Shown piece by piece: positions 24,567-32,942 of a stretch of 39,390 nucleotides of DNA. The first letter of the stretch is position 1; each line of letters starts with the position of its first letter. The stretch comes from Bdellovibrionales bacterium (lineage in GTDB: Bacteria; Bdellovibrionota; Bdellovibrionia; Bdellovibrionales; UBA1609), in contig JAIBAM010000026.1 in NCBI GenBank assembly GCA_019695175.1, forward strand, positions 1 to 39,390. The letters run 5' to 3'. Under the pieces are notes generated by a model, which was not told the origin of the DNA, searched no databases, and saw nothing but the letters and a program-made list of their open reading frames with translations. A program made the translations under genes and the position numbers.

Positions 24567-25415
24567 TTGAGCTCCAAAAATGCGCGCTATGTTCAACAAT
24601 TTAAAAGACTTTTTTGTTTCATTACTTTTTTGATCACAGGTTGCTCTGTTAATATCTTAGAAACATTTAGTGATCCTTATACAGATGAAGCCCTTTACGA
24701 AGACGCCAAACAACTTATCAATCAAAGTAACTACTCCGCAGCCTTGACAAAGTTTAGTGGTATGACCACAAGCTTTTTAGCAAGAAGAGAAGTAGCCGGA
24801 TTGAAAGCCACGGCCTACGGAGGGCTTTGTGGTCTTAATTTTTTAAATTTACTTACATCATTAAACAATATTGGTGCTACGAGATTTTTACTTTGGTTGC
24901 TACAAACCTTTCCCGGGGGGAATTCAACTTTACAAAATTATTGTATTCAAGCTGAAACCTTAATTAAGACCATTGGTCTTAGAGGATCGAATCGAACCGC
25001 AGATGAAAATTTTCTCATGGCCTTTATTGCCTTCGCAAAAATCGGCACCATTTTGACCCGCTACGGCGACAGTTCGCCAGCTAACGGAACTGTGGATGCA
25101 GGATTTGATCCCTGTGCTGGAGGCAGTCTTCCCTCAGCTGATGCCAAGGAAGTTGCCACCGGATTTACCATTGCCATCGATGCTTTACAAAATATTGGAA
25201 CTAGCACCGTAGGGGCTAATATTGTTTCTCAGGTCACAACTGTATGTGCTTTGCTTCCCCCTGCCTATGCCACACTTTGCAGCAGTCCTGCAATTGTTGA
25301 CACCACATCCATAACAGCTAATGACGAAAAAGCCATACGTACTCTCCTGAATGAAAGTCAAAACATAGGACTAGGAACTTGTACGGGTGATGCGGCCGCA
25401 TGCGCATGCCCATAA
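24567..25415 (+). CDS. Cys-containing lipoprotein, possibly TPR-like
   Basis: The product has 282 residues from a TTG start at 24567. No ATG lies further up in frame before a stop, and the signal peptide begins just after. The lipobox is LITGC with Cys26. The segment EALYEDAKQLINQSNYSAALTKF (split; about residues 39-61) has the pattern of a TPR-type helix pair. Eight or more further Cys lie in the mature part, including a CTGDAAACACP tail, hinting at disulfides. The next gene overlaps its end by 16 bases, so the two are translationally coupled and likely act together. The family is not recognised. The ribosome binding site is weak. Confidence 0.75.
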   Translation: MSSKNARYVQQFKRLFCFITFLITGCSVNILETFSDPYTDEALYEDAKQLINQSNYSAALTKFSGMTTSFLARREVAGLKATAYGGLCGLNFLNLLTSLNNIGATRFLLWLLQTFPGGNSTLQNYCIQAETLIKTIGLRGSNRTADENFLMAFIAFAKIGTILTRYGDSSPANGTVDAGFDPCAGGSLPSADAKEVATGFTIAIDALQNIGTSTVGANIVSQVTTVCALLPPAYATLCSSPAIVDTTSITANDEKAIRTLLNESQNIGLGTCTGDAAACACP

Positions 25416-26584
25416 TATTTGTTTATATTATAATTTTGTTTTTACTTAAATTGGATTTTAGTCAAGCCACAGAGTTATATGAAATAAATACTTCAGTGCG
25501 AGCCCTTGGCATGGGAAATGCCTACGTGGGTGTGGTACAAAATGCGGACGCCCTTTTTTATAATCCAGCTGGGTTATCTAGAGTCAGTGGAATCAATTGG
25601 CTCATTATGGATCCAAAAATTGGACTAAACGGAGCTCAGGTATTATCCACAGTCAGTGATATTCAAAGCTCTTCTTCTTTTGAACAAACCGTACAAAATC
25701 TATATGGCGATCATGTATGGGCGGGAGGTGGAGCCAAGTCAGCATTGACATTACCTAATCTTGGTTTTGCGATTTACGATCATGCCGACGCCAGTTTTGA
25801 TGTAAATAATCCTGTTTACCCGAACTTAGACGTGAGTATTGTAAATGATTATGGTTATGCGCTTGGGGCCTCCCTCCCCTTACTCCCAGTTTTTCATATT
25901 GGCACAACCATTAAATACATTCAAAGAACCGGGTCACGTAAACCCTTTGGTCCTTCCTACATTTCAAATTTAGATCCTTCAACCATCACTGATAATGCAC
26001 AAAACAAGGGAACGGGGTACTCGTTTGATTTAGGCATGAACCTTCTCATTCCAGGTCCCATTTCCCCAGTTTTTTCTCTCGTATGGAAGGATGTAGGAAA
26101 TACCACTTTTCGCCCAACAAGTTTGGGATTAGAAACACCTCCCACACAACAAAGCGAAATGATCGTTGGCATGGCATTAAATATTGATACACCTATTGTT
26201 TCGGTGGCCCCGGCATTTGATTTTAAATATTTAGATCGGTCTGGCGTTCAGCTAGGTCGAAAAATTCATTTGGGGGTTGAAATTGGCATACCCTTAATTG
26301 ATATTCGTGCAGGATTTAGCGAAGGATATTACACTCTAGGTGCAGGATTTAATTTAGGTTTGATTCGTATTGACGCAGCCACATATGGAGTTGAGTTAGG
26401 AGATTACCCTGGCCAACGCGAAGATCGGCGTTATATTTTACAAGCCTCCTTAGAACTTGGCTTTGGACCACTAGCAAGTATCCTTGGATTAAAAAATTCA
26501 TCCAGTTCCTCCGACCGCCAAGGGAAGGGTAGCGGTGGCAGCAGCGGAAGTAGTTTCCGACGCCACCTCAAACAGCGAAGATAG
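25400..26584 (+). CDS. outer-membrane beta-barrel-like protein (PorV/TraF/UPF0164-like)
   Basis: The product has 394 residues. The signal peptide ends near SQA (residue 23). The opening VRALGMGNAYVGVVQNADALFYNPAGL (split; about 30-56) is the hallmark of FadL/PorV/UPF0164-like outer-membrane barrels. These have an N-terminal GMGNAY...NPAGL block followed by repeated amphipathic strands such as VSIVNDYGYALGASLPLLP and IRIDAATYGVELGDYPGQ. The C-terminal tail (about 360-394) is Ser/Gly-rich and basic, unlike a normal barrel end. The start overlaps the upstream lipoprotein by 16 bases; an ATG two codons later is an alternative. The substrate is unknown. An outer-membrane pair of lipoprotein and barrel is inferred. 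Confidence 0.78.
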   Translation: MRMPIIFVYIIILFLLKLDFSQATELYEINTSVRALGMGNAYVGVVQNADALFYNPAGLSRVSGINWLIMDPKIGLNGAQVLSTVSDIQSSSSFEQTVQNLYGDHVWAGGGAKSALTLPNLGFAIYDHADASFDVNNPVYPNLDVSIVNDYGYALGASLPLLPVFHIGTTIKYIQRTGSRKPFGPSYISNLDPSTITDNAQNKGTGYSFDLGMNLLIPGPISPVFSLVWKDVGNTTFRPTSLGLETPPTQQSEMIVGMALNIDTPIVSVAPAFDFKYLDRSGVQLGRKIHLGVEIGIPLIDIRAGFSEGYYTLGAGFNLGLIRIDAATYGVELGDYPGQREDRRYILQASLELGFGPLASILGLKNSSSSSDRQGKGSGGSSGSSFRRHLKQRR

Positions 26585-26640
26585 TTTATGTAACTTTCTT
26601 CTTAATACATCTTAATACAAGAAAGGCCACCTTCTGAAAA

Positions 26641-29415
26641 ATGCCCAGCACTATTTGTCATATAAAAAACTTTAATGAAAAAAAGAACCACTTAGACTTG
26701 TTTGACCCAAAAACAGAAACCTGGGTGGTTCCCGACCTCCAATCCAAAATTGAACTTCAGAATCATCTGCTTAAAAAATATGGCCATTTAGAAGAAGACT
26801 CCGTACTTCGCGCCAATGAACTTTGGCAAAAGTTGGCTTGGAGATACAAACCACAATGGAAAATTCTCGATTCAGATCTTATCCGAGTGAGGATCGAACA
26901 AGAATTAAATCATTCACAGTATGCCTGGGCTCGCGGCCCTTCTGTAGCCCACAATCTAATGCAACTCATGCCACAACTCATTCCCCTACTCACTCAAATT
27001 CCTTCAACAGAACTCGTAGAGGATTGGTTCCGTCAAAATTTAGAAAGTTTTTCCAAATGGGGCCACTGGTTTAGATTGGCGGAAAAAATTTGGCAGTTTC
27101 TCGATCACCAAAAAATAACGACCTCCGCCTGGATCATAGGACTGCTACAAGAGAACTCATCTGAATACACTTGGAACAAGAATTTGAAATTTGACTTGGG
27201 GGTTAAAATGAGCGGTCTAGAACTGAAAACCATAGAAACCCTAGCTAAATATAAAAATGTACAAATCCTTATTCCAACACCAAGTTGGGCTGGTGCTTTT
27301 AGTGAAGTTCTATCACCCTATCAAAAAATATCTAAAAAAACTCAACCCAAAATAACTTTAGCACAACTCAAAAGCCAAGTTCAGCCAGAGGTTCGACATT
27401 TTTCTACCTTGCTCAGCGAAATTAAAGATGCCGTCGCCACAGTTAGAAAGTGGTTGGAACAAGGAAATAATATAAATAATATTTGTATTTTATGTCCGGA
27501 AATTGAACCCATTTGGAGTCTTTTATCCGCCCATCTTAAGCAGGAGGGAATTCCAACTCAAAAGAAAACCACCATCTCCTATCACAGCTTACCACAAGTA
27601 CAAACTTGTCTAGCAAAAATGCGACTGCAGCTGGGTGAACTCTCAACAAGTGATTTGGAAACAACCCTTTTTAATCAATCTCATCCTCAGATTTCTCATA
27701 ATACCTTTTCACAATTATTTTCTAACTTTCATGATACGTCCCAATTGAATTGGCTCTATAAAGAAAACAACGTATCCCAACAAGATCGAAATCAAGAACA
27801 CATTCTTGCTCAGATAAACTCAGAAAATCTAACTTTCGATCAGTATATAGAATGGTTTGTATCATCATGGAATTCATTTCCCCAATGGGCCGAAGAAAAG
27901 GAAATGCAATTACTTACAGACGTCGTTCGCAAAATGGCTCAGGCGGCAGCGGTACCTATCCTCATGCCTTCGAAACACTGGGTGCAATGGACTGAAAGTT
28001 TTCTAGGTAAAATGGAGATCTCTTTAGAAGAAGATTTTCAGACGGGCATTTTTTGTGGAAACATTTCCACTGCAGAATATCTAGAAATGGATTTTGTGTA
28101 TTTCCTGGGTTTAAATGGGGAACGTAAAACCTATCCCAACGGAATCAGCTCTAAAGAAATATCCACCTTAGAGCAAGATTTAGGTGTACAAATTCCCTAT
28201 CTCGAAAATGACACATTTTCCTTTGATCTACGTTGGTTGTTAGATAAAAACTGCAAAGAATTTATTCTAAGCTCAAGTTCCTGTGACCTTAAAGGAAATC
28301 CCAATTCCATTGAAAAAATATGGGCGATTCACTCCCAACAATTGAAACAGGATTTAACTCAACCCAAAGCACCTCAAGCCACACGTTGGGACGAAATTCA
28401 ACAACTCCCTCCCCAGACCCTTACAAACCTGAGGTCTTGGCCCAAAGAAAGGGAAAACCTATTTATAGAATCCATGGAGCAAGATTTGGGAATCAAACCT
28501 CTCTTAGCTTTTGCTCAAAACAAAATAACAAAATTTTCACCCTCTAGTTTAGAGCGTTATGCTCAATGCCCTTTTATTTTTGCAGCAGAAAAGGTTTTTA
28601 ACCTAAAAGACTCTCCCCCACTGGATTTTGATTTAGATCCAATGAGTCGAGGACAAATAACTCATAAAATATTTGAAACTTTGACAAAAGAACCTTTCCA
28701 AGGAGATCTTTCAACCGATGAAATTTCAAGTATTGTACAACAAAAAAGAAATGAACTGAGTTTGCCAGAACACGACCTCTGGTTTTATTTTTCAAAAAAA
28801 TTTGTGGAGCAGGTACAAAATTTTATTCAAGCCGAAAAGCAATGGAGAAAAAAATTTCCAAACACAAAAACCGTTGCTAGAGAATTAAAATTCTCCGTTC
28901 CTTGGAAAAATTTTATGTCTCAAGATCTTAACTCTTCCAATTACATTTGGGAAATCAACGGCTTTATTGATCGCATTGATACGAATGGCAGTGGCGATTA
29001 TGTTGTCCTTGATTATAAATCCTCCACGAGCAGTTTAGTTCAAGCAGCTTCTTGGAACACGAACAATCATTTCCAATTGGCTTTATATGCCCAAGCAGTA
29101 GAACATGGTTGGACCTCATTACCTAAAGGTAATGTCGTTGGTGCTTTCTATTATGATACCAAAAATATGAACCGTGATAAGGGATTACGGATTTCAGTGG
29201 ATACTGATTTGCTCCCTGAAGAGTTCAAAAAAATTAAAATAAATAAGTTTTATTCTGAAGAAGAGAAAATTCAACTTTGGAAAGAAATCAACTCTAACAT
29301 CCATCAAATAATGCATAATATTGATCAGGGATTTTTTTCCCCCAATCCCAAAAATATGGAGGACTGCTCCAAATGTCCGTGGCAAAAAAATTGTCGTGCG
29401 CCCCATTTAAACTAG
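26641..29415 (+). CDS. addB: AddB-like PD-(D/E)XK nuclease with Fe-S cluster
   Basis: The product has 924 residues. In AddAB/RecBCD-type complexes, this subunit degrades one strand of a broken DNA end and supports recombination. The C-terminal nuclease domain shows GFIDRID (Asp777) and VVLDYKSS (Asp791, Lys793), the PD-(D/E)XK core. Four Cys fit the AddB/Cas4 Fe-S pattern: Cys643 (YAQCPF), then Cys909, Cys912 and Cys918 (CSKCPWQKNC). The N-terminal part has the size of the inactivated helicase region, but no Walker A GxGKT is seen near the start, unlike Firmicute AddB. It is followed after 70 bases by the AddA-like gene. The ribosome binding site is poor. The assignment as AddB rather than another RecB-nuclease family member rests on the Cys pattern and partner. 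Confidence 0.85.
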   Translation: MPSTICHIKNFNEKKNHLDLFDPKTETWVVPDLQSKIELQNHLLKKYGHLEEDSVLRANELWQKLAWRYKPQWKILDSDLIRVRIEQELNHSQYAWARGPSVAHNLMQLMPQLIPLLTQIPSTELVEDWFRQNLESFSKWGHWFRLAEKIWQFLDHQKITTSAWIIGLLQENSSEYTWNKNLKFDLGVKMSGLELKTIETLAKYKNVQILIPTPSWAGAFSEVLSPYQKISKKTQPKITLAQLKSQVQPEVRHFSTLLSEIKDAVATVRKWLEQGNNINNICILCPEIEPIWSLLSAHLKQEGIPTQKKTTISYHSLPQVQTCLAKMRLQLGELSTSDLETTLFNQSHPQISHNTFSQLFSNFHDTSQLNWLYKENNVSQQDRNQEHILAQINSENLTFDQYIEWFVSSWNSFPQWAEEKEMQLLTDVVRKMAQAAAVPILMPSKHWVQWTESFLGKMEISLEEDFQTGIFCGNISTAEYLEMDFVYFLGLNGERKTYPNGISSKEISTLEQDLGVQIPYLENDTFSFDLRWLLDKNCKEFILSSSSCDLKGNPNSIEKIWAIHSQQLKQDLTQPKAPQATRWDEIQQLPPQTLTNLRSWPKERENLFIESMEQDLGIKPLLAFAQNKITKFSPSSLERYAQCPFIFAAEKVFNLKDSPPLDFDLDPMSRGQITHKIFETLTKEPFQGDLSTDEISSIVQQKRNELSLPEHDLWFYFSKKFVEQVQNFIQAEKQWRKKFPNTKTVARELKFSVPWKNFMSQDLNSSNYIWEINGFIDRIDTNGSGDYVVLDYKSSTSSLVQAASWNTNNHFQLALYAQAVEHGWTSLPKGNVVGAFYYDTKNMNRDKGLRISVDTDLLPEEFKKIKINKFYSEEEKIQLWKEINSNIHQIMHNIDQGFFSPNPKNMEDCSKCPWQKNCRAPHLN

Positions 29416-29485
29416 TTTATTTTACTAAAAATTAATTTTTTATCCCATTTTATAGAAAACAAAAGCAAGAAAAGGTTCCCTATTT

Positions 29486-32400
29486 ATGAATATTCAAAAT
29501 CTGACCGAATCATTTAAAGACGAAATTGTTCGTGCCGGAGCTGGGGCTGGTAAAACTACAGCTTTAGTCCAAAAGGTGTTATCTACTTCGCTCCATTGGA
29601 AAGATCAGCATGGAAATTGGCCTCGATGGATTGTTACTACTTTCACAAAAAAAGCCACCCAGGAACTTCGAGAAAGATTAACAATTGAAGCCTGCACAAA
29701 AGGGGATTTAAGTCTTTTAGATTTCTGCAACTCCTCAAGCAAGCTTCACATTTCAACAATTCACGGTGTTCTCAATCTATTTCTGCGACGCTACGGTCAT
29801 TTGGGCGGACTCAATCCCACCTTTTCCTTTATCGATGAATCCAGCGCACAAAAAATAAGACGAAAAATTCTTAAAGATTGTTTTTTAGAATTTCCAGAAA
29901 CTGCGACACTACTGGAACACTGGAGCTTTAATCAAATAGAACAACAAGTCACCCAATTAGGTCTCCACCAACACCTTCCCAACCTTCGACCCTCGAGTTT
30001 AGAAGATAAATGGGTTTTATTTAAAAATGAACTTGCAGAAAACGCACATAAAATTGACTTCTTTGTGCAAGAAATCCATCAACAAACTCAAAACGAAAGT
30101 TGGCGATCCTATGCTCAATATCTTTTAGAATTAAAAAATATTATAGAAACTCTTAGAGATGGAGATCTCGCCTTTGCAGAATTAAAAACAGCGGCAAGAG
30201 ATTCAAATCCAAGTGAATTAGCTCTTCTAAAAATTAATAAATTTTACAATAGTCTTTCAGAAAAAGTTGCAGCTTGGCATCGAAAGCCCAGCAAACGAAA
30301 AGGCGAATCTCTTATTGGGCTTGACCTGGAGGATCAAATCTCTGAATTTGCAAAGAAATTAAAGGACGCATTTGCACAACCGTCGTCCTCACCTCTCTCC
30401 TGGCCTCTGTTTACCTATTACGCCGACAAAGTTCATTTGTTAACAAATCATTTCTTTCAACGCTGGAATCAAATGAAATCAGAACAATCTTTATTGGAGC
30501 TGGAAGAGCTGGAACAGAGAACTTTGACTGTCATTAGAAATAACCCTGCCTTAGCTCAAGCTTTTTCCGCAGACTGGGATTTTTGGTGCATCGATGAATT
30601 TCAGGACACCAGCCCGGTTCAAGTGGAAATCTTAGATCATCTTATAAATAAAAAACCACGCTATATCGTCGGTGATCCTCAACAAAGTATTTACTTATTT
30701 CGAGGTGCTAATGTCAGTGTCTTTAAGGATCGTGAAGATCGCATTCGCCTCTATGGAAAAAACACAACCCTTCGAACCAACTACAGATCACAACCTGATT
30801 TACTACATTTTTTTAATGATTTCTTTTTAAAAATGAATTGTCAATTTGAACCAATGAATCCAAGAAGTGAACTCACCATGGAAAAACGAACCGTCGCCAC
30901 TTTTTTTTCTGCAGAAAAAAATGAAGACGGTTTTGTAAGACAAAATGAATACGAGGGAATTGTCCATCATATCAAAAAAACCATGGAAAAATATCAGGCC
31001 CCCCATTCTGATTTTTTGATTCTGGCCAGAAGAAATCAAACGCTCTATCAATTGGCTCAGTTTCTAAAAACCCAGGGTCTTCCCACCCATGTCCACGGAT
31101 CCCAAGGATTTCTGCAACGACGTGAAATTCGAGATGCCCTAGCTTTACTTAAATTTTTAGTTCATCCCTTTGATGACCGTAATATTGTGGAGCTTTTAAG
31201 GTCACCCTGGTTTCGCATACCAGATATGGATTTAGCTCAAAATATTCACAAAATAAATCTACCCATTTGGACTCAACTCATTAAAAGTAGTTTACAAAGT
31301 CATCCCACGATAAATTCGCTGTTAAATTTAAAAATTAAATGTCAAAAGCAAGGTTTTATTTTAACTTGGGAGCAAGCTTTAGTTGATTTTGGTTTTTTTG
31401 ATTTTTGTAATTTTCATGATTCCACGGGAAGACGGGAAGCCAACCTGTGGAAATTGGTCTCTCTTCTAAACGAATCGGCTCGAAAGCCGGGTTTTAAAAT
31501 ATTAGACTTTGTGTATCAAACAACGATATCCACCGACTTTGAAAATAAAAATGAGGGCGATGCGGTCACTGCTATTGAACCAAATGTAATCAACTTAATG
31601 ACAGTACATGGTGCTAAAGGATTGCAAAACAAACACATTGTATTACCCCACTGTGATGAAGCCCCACGACAATCCTATCAAAATTGGATTGTGATTAATC
31701 AGCAACAACAAACTTGGTCTTTGAAAGCTCCTGTAGGTGAAAATCAATCTTTTGAATACTCTATTCACGCACGAGAAGAGCTTGAAAGAAAAAGCCTACA
31801 AGAGTTGGAGGAACGGGATCGATTGCTCTATGTCGCCCTCACCCGAGCTCAAGAAACAGTTTTCCTTTCTTGGACTGGGGAAGGAAGGCCCGGCTCCTGG
31901 CTCAAAAGATGGAACTGGTCCACTCAAGAGCAGGGAATTTATGAAAATAATTATTATTTATATGAAGTGCTCCAAAAAAAAACCAACGAAGCCTGCACAG
32001 ATCCCCTCATATCCATTTCTCCGCCCCACGTTCGTCCGTCTTGGATGCAATTATCAGATAAAAATCATATTTTAGATATCAAAAATTCTGACCCCAAAAA
32101 GCAACCTATATTGTCAAAATCTGTGACGAGCTTAATCCAAAAAAATAATACGGAGAGTAACAATCCATTGAGTTACAAATGGATTGAAAGAGGGGTAATG
32201 CTTCATCAATTGTTCGAACAAATAGGGATGAACCAACTCTCCATAGAGGAGCTCCTTAAGCTATTTTCTGGGACAAAATACAATCTAATGAACGCAAACG
32301 AGTCCTATTCTGATCAAACCATCCCTGACAAAATAACCCCTAACCAAATAACCCCTGACAAAATAACCCCTGACAAAATAACCCCTGACAAAATTAAAAG

Positions 32401-32728
32401 TGCCTTGGATTTTTTATATAAATTGGAAACCCCTCCCTTTATGCACTTACTTCGCAAAGGCTATTTAGAGTGGGGGTTTAAAGTCTTACAAAAAAACAGT
32501 TCCACTTTAGAGGGGAAAATAGATCTTTGGGGTGAAACTGACAGTGCAATCTGGATTGTTGACTACAAAACAGGTGATTCCTTGCAACTAGATAAAGCTT
32601 TTGCCCAACTGAGTTTTTATGGGAAGGCATTAAAAGCCTTTGGGCATATCAAGCCCATGAAAGGAGTCGTGATTTATCCCTTTATGCCTTACCTCGAGAT
32701 TCGTGATATTTTATTTAACGATCTTTAA
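29486..32728 (+). CDS. addA: AddA-like UvrD/RecB helicase-nuclease
   Basis: The product has 1080 residues. It is a superfamily 1A helicase fused to a RecB-type nuclease, for processing DNA double-strand breaks. Helicase motifs in order: I AGAGAGKT (17-24), II CIDEFQDTSP (about 370-379), III GDPQQSIYLFRG (about 395-406), IV TNYRSQ (about 431-436), V TVHGAKG (about 706-712) and VI LYVALTRA (about 781-788). The C-terminal nuclease has Asp1013 (GKIDLWG) and Asp1026-Tyr-Lys1028. Between the helicase and nuclease parts lies a linker with five 5-residue repeats of the ITPDK type (residues about 945-969). A GAAAAGG sequence lies upstream of the ATG. It is paired with the AddB-like gene just upstream. 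Confidence 0.92.
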   Translation: MNIQNLTESFKDEIVRAGAGAGKTTALVQKVLSTSLHWKDQHGNWPRWIVTTFTKKATQELRERLTIEACTKGDLSLLDFCNSSSKLHISTIHGVLNLFLRRYGHLGGLNPTFSFIDESSAQKIRRKILKDCFLEFPETATLLEHWSFNQIEQQVTQLGLHQHLPNLRPSSLEDKWVLFKNELAENAHKIDFFVQEIHQQTQNESWRSYAQYLLELKNIIETLRDGDLAFAELKTAARDSNPSELALLKINKFYNSLSEKVAAWHRKPSKRKGESLIGLDLEDQISEFAKKLKDAFAQPSSSPLSWPLFTYYADKVHLLTNHFFQRWNQMKSEQSLLELEELEQRTLTVIRNNPALAQAFSADWDFWCIDEFQDTSPVQVEILDHLINKKPRYIVGDPQQSIYLFRGANVSVFKDREDRIRLYGKNTTLRTNYRSQPDLLHFFNDFFLKMNCQFEPMNPRSELTMEKRTVATFFSAEKNEDGFVRQNEYEGIVHHIKKTMEKYQAPHSDFLILARRNQTLYQLAQFLKTQGLPTHVHGSQGFLQRREIRDALALLKFLVHPFDDRNIVELLRSPWFRIPDMDLAQNIHKINLPIWTQLIKSSLQSHPTINSLLNLKIKCQKQGFILTWEQALVDFGFFDFCNFHDSTGRREANLWKLVSLLNESARKPGFKILDFVYQTTISTDFENKNEGDAVTAIEPNVINLMTVHGAKGLQNKHIVLPHCDEAPRQSYQNWIVINQQQQTWSLKAPVGENQSFEYSIHAREELERKSLQELEERDRLLYVALTRAQETVFLSWTGEGRPGSWLKRWNWSTQEQGIYENNYYLYEVLQKKTNEACTDPLISISPPHVRPSWMQLSDKNHILDIKNSDPKKQPILSKSVTSLIQKNNTESNNPLSYKWIERGVMLHQLFEQIGMNQLSIEELLKLFSGTKYNLMNANESYSDQTIPDKITPNQITPDKITPDKITPDKIKSALDFLYKLETPPFMHLLRKGYLEWGFKVLQKNSSTLEGKIDLWGETDSAIWIVDYKTGDSLQLDKAFAQLSFYGKALKAFGHIKPMKGVVIYPFMPYLEIRDILFNDL
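32318..32392 (+). repeat. 15-bp in-frame tandem repeat inside the AddA-like gene
   Basis: Five units of ATAACCCCTGACAAA or near variants run head to tail. The last three copies are identical; the first starts ACCATCCCT and the second reads CCTAACCAA. Each unit is five codons (ITPDK), so changes in copy number keep the frame. It lies in the linker before the nuclease domain. Confidence 0.9.
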
Positions 32729-32729
32729 A

Positions 32730-32760
32730 ATAATCCCTCATTAATATAATCCCTCATTAA
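32730..32760. repeat. two copies of a 15-bp direct repeat after the AddA-like gene
   Basis: ATAATCCCTCATTAA occurs at 32730-32744 and at 32746-32760, one base apart. A degenerate third piece (TATACCCTCATA) follows near 32769-32780. It begins immediately after the stop codon at 32728. No hairpin is formed, so it is not a terminator. Confidence 0.8.
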
Positions 32761-32810
32761 AAATAATTTATACCCTCATAACTCATAATTGTTTGTAATA
32801 AGTTTAGACC

Positions 32811-32826
32811 ACGACAGTAAAGCCAC
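32811..32826 (+). repeat. left copy of 16-bp direct repeat flanking the secreted gene
   Basis: ACGACAGTAAAGCCAC, identical to 34868-34883 in the same orientation. It lies 117 bases before the ATG of the gene at 32943. Confidence 0.75.
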
Positions 32827-32866
32827 GCCTAAACCATGTAAAAATGACTATTTTATAAGCAATTTG

Positions 32867-32895
32867 TTGACATTACTTTTAAGAGAACATTAAAG
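32867..32895 (+). promoter_or_regulatory. candidate promoter of the secreted gene
   Basis: TTGACA (32867-32872), a perfect -35, is followed after 17 bases by TTAAAG (32890-32895), a weak -10. The gene begins 47 bases further on, so this is a reasonable position. Confidence 0.4.
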
Positions 32896-32942
32896 CACCA
32901 CTTCCACTGGACAAAATACAAAAAATAAAGGGGCCTTTATTT

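Noticed and set aside
32318-32392. CRISPR-like array
   Set aside because: The repeats are 15 bp, head to tail with no spacers, and lie in frame inside a gene.
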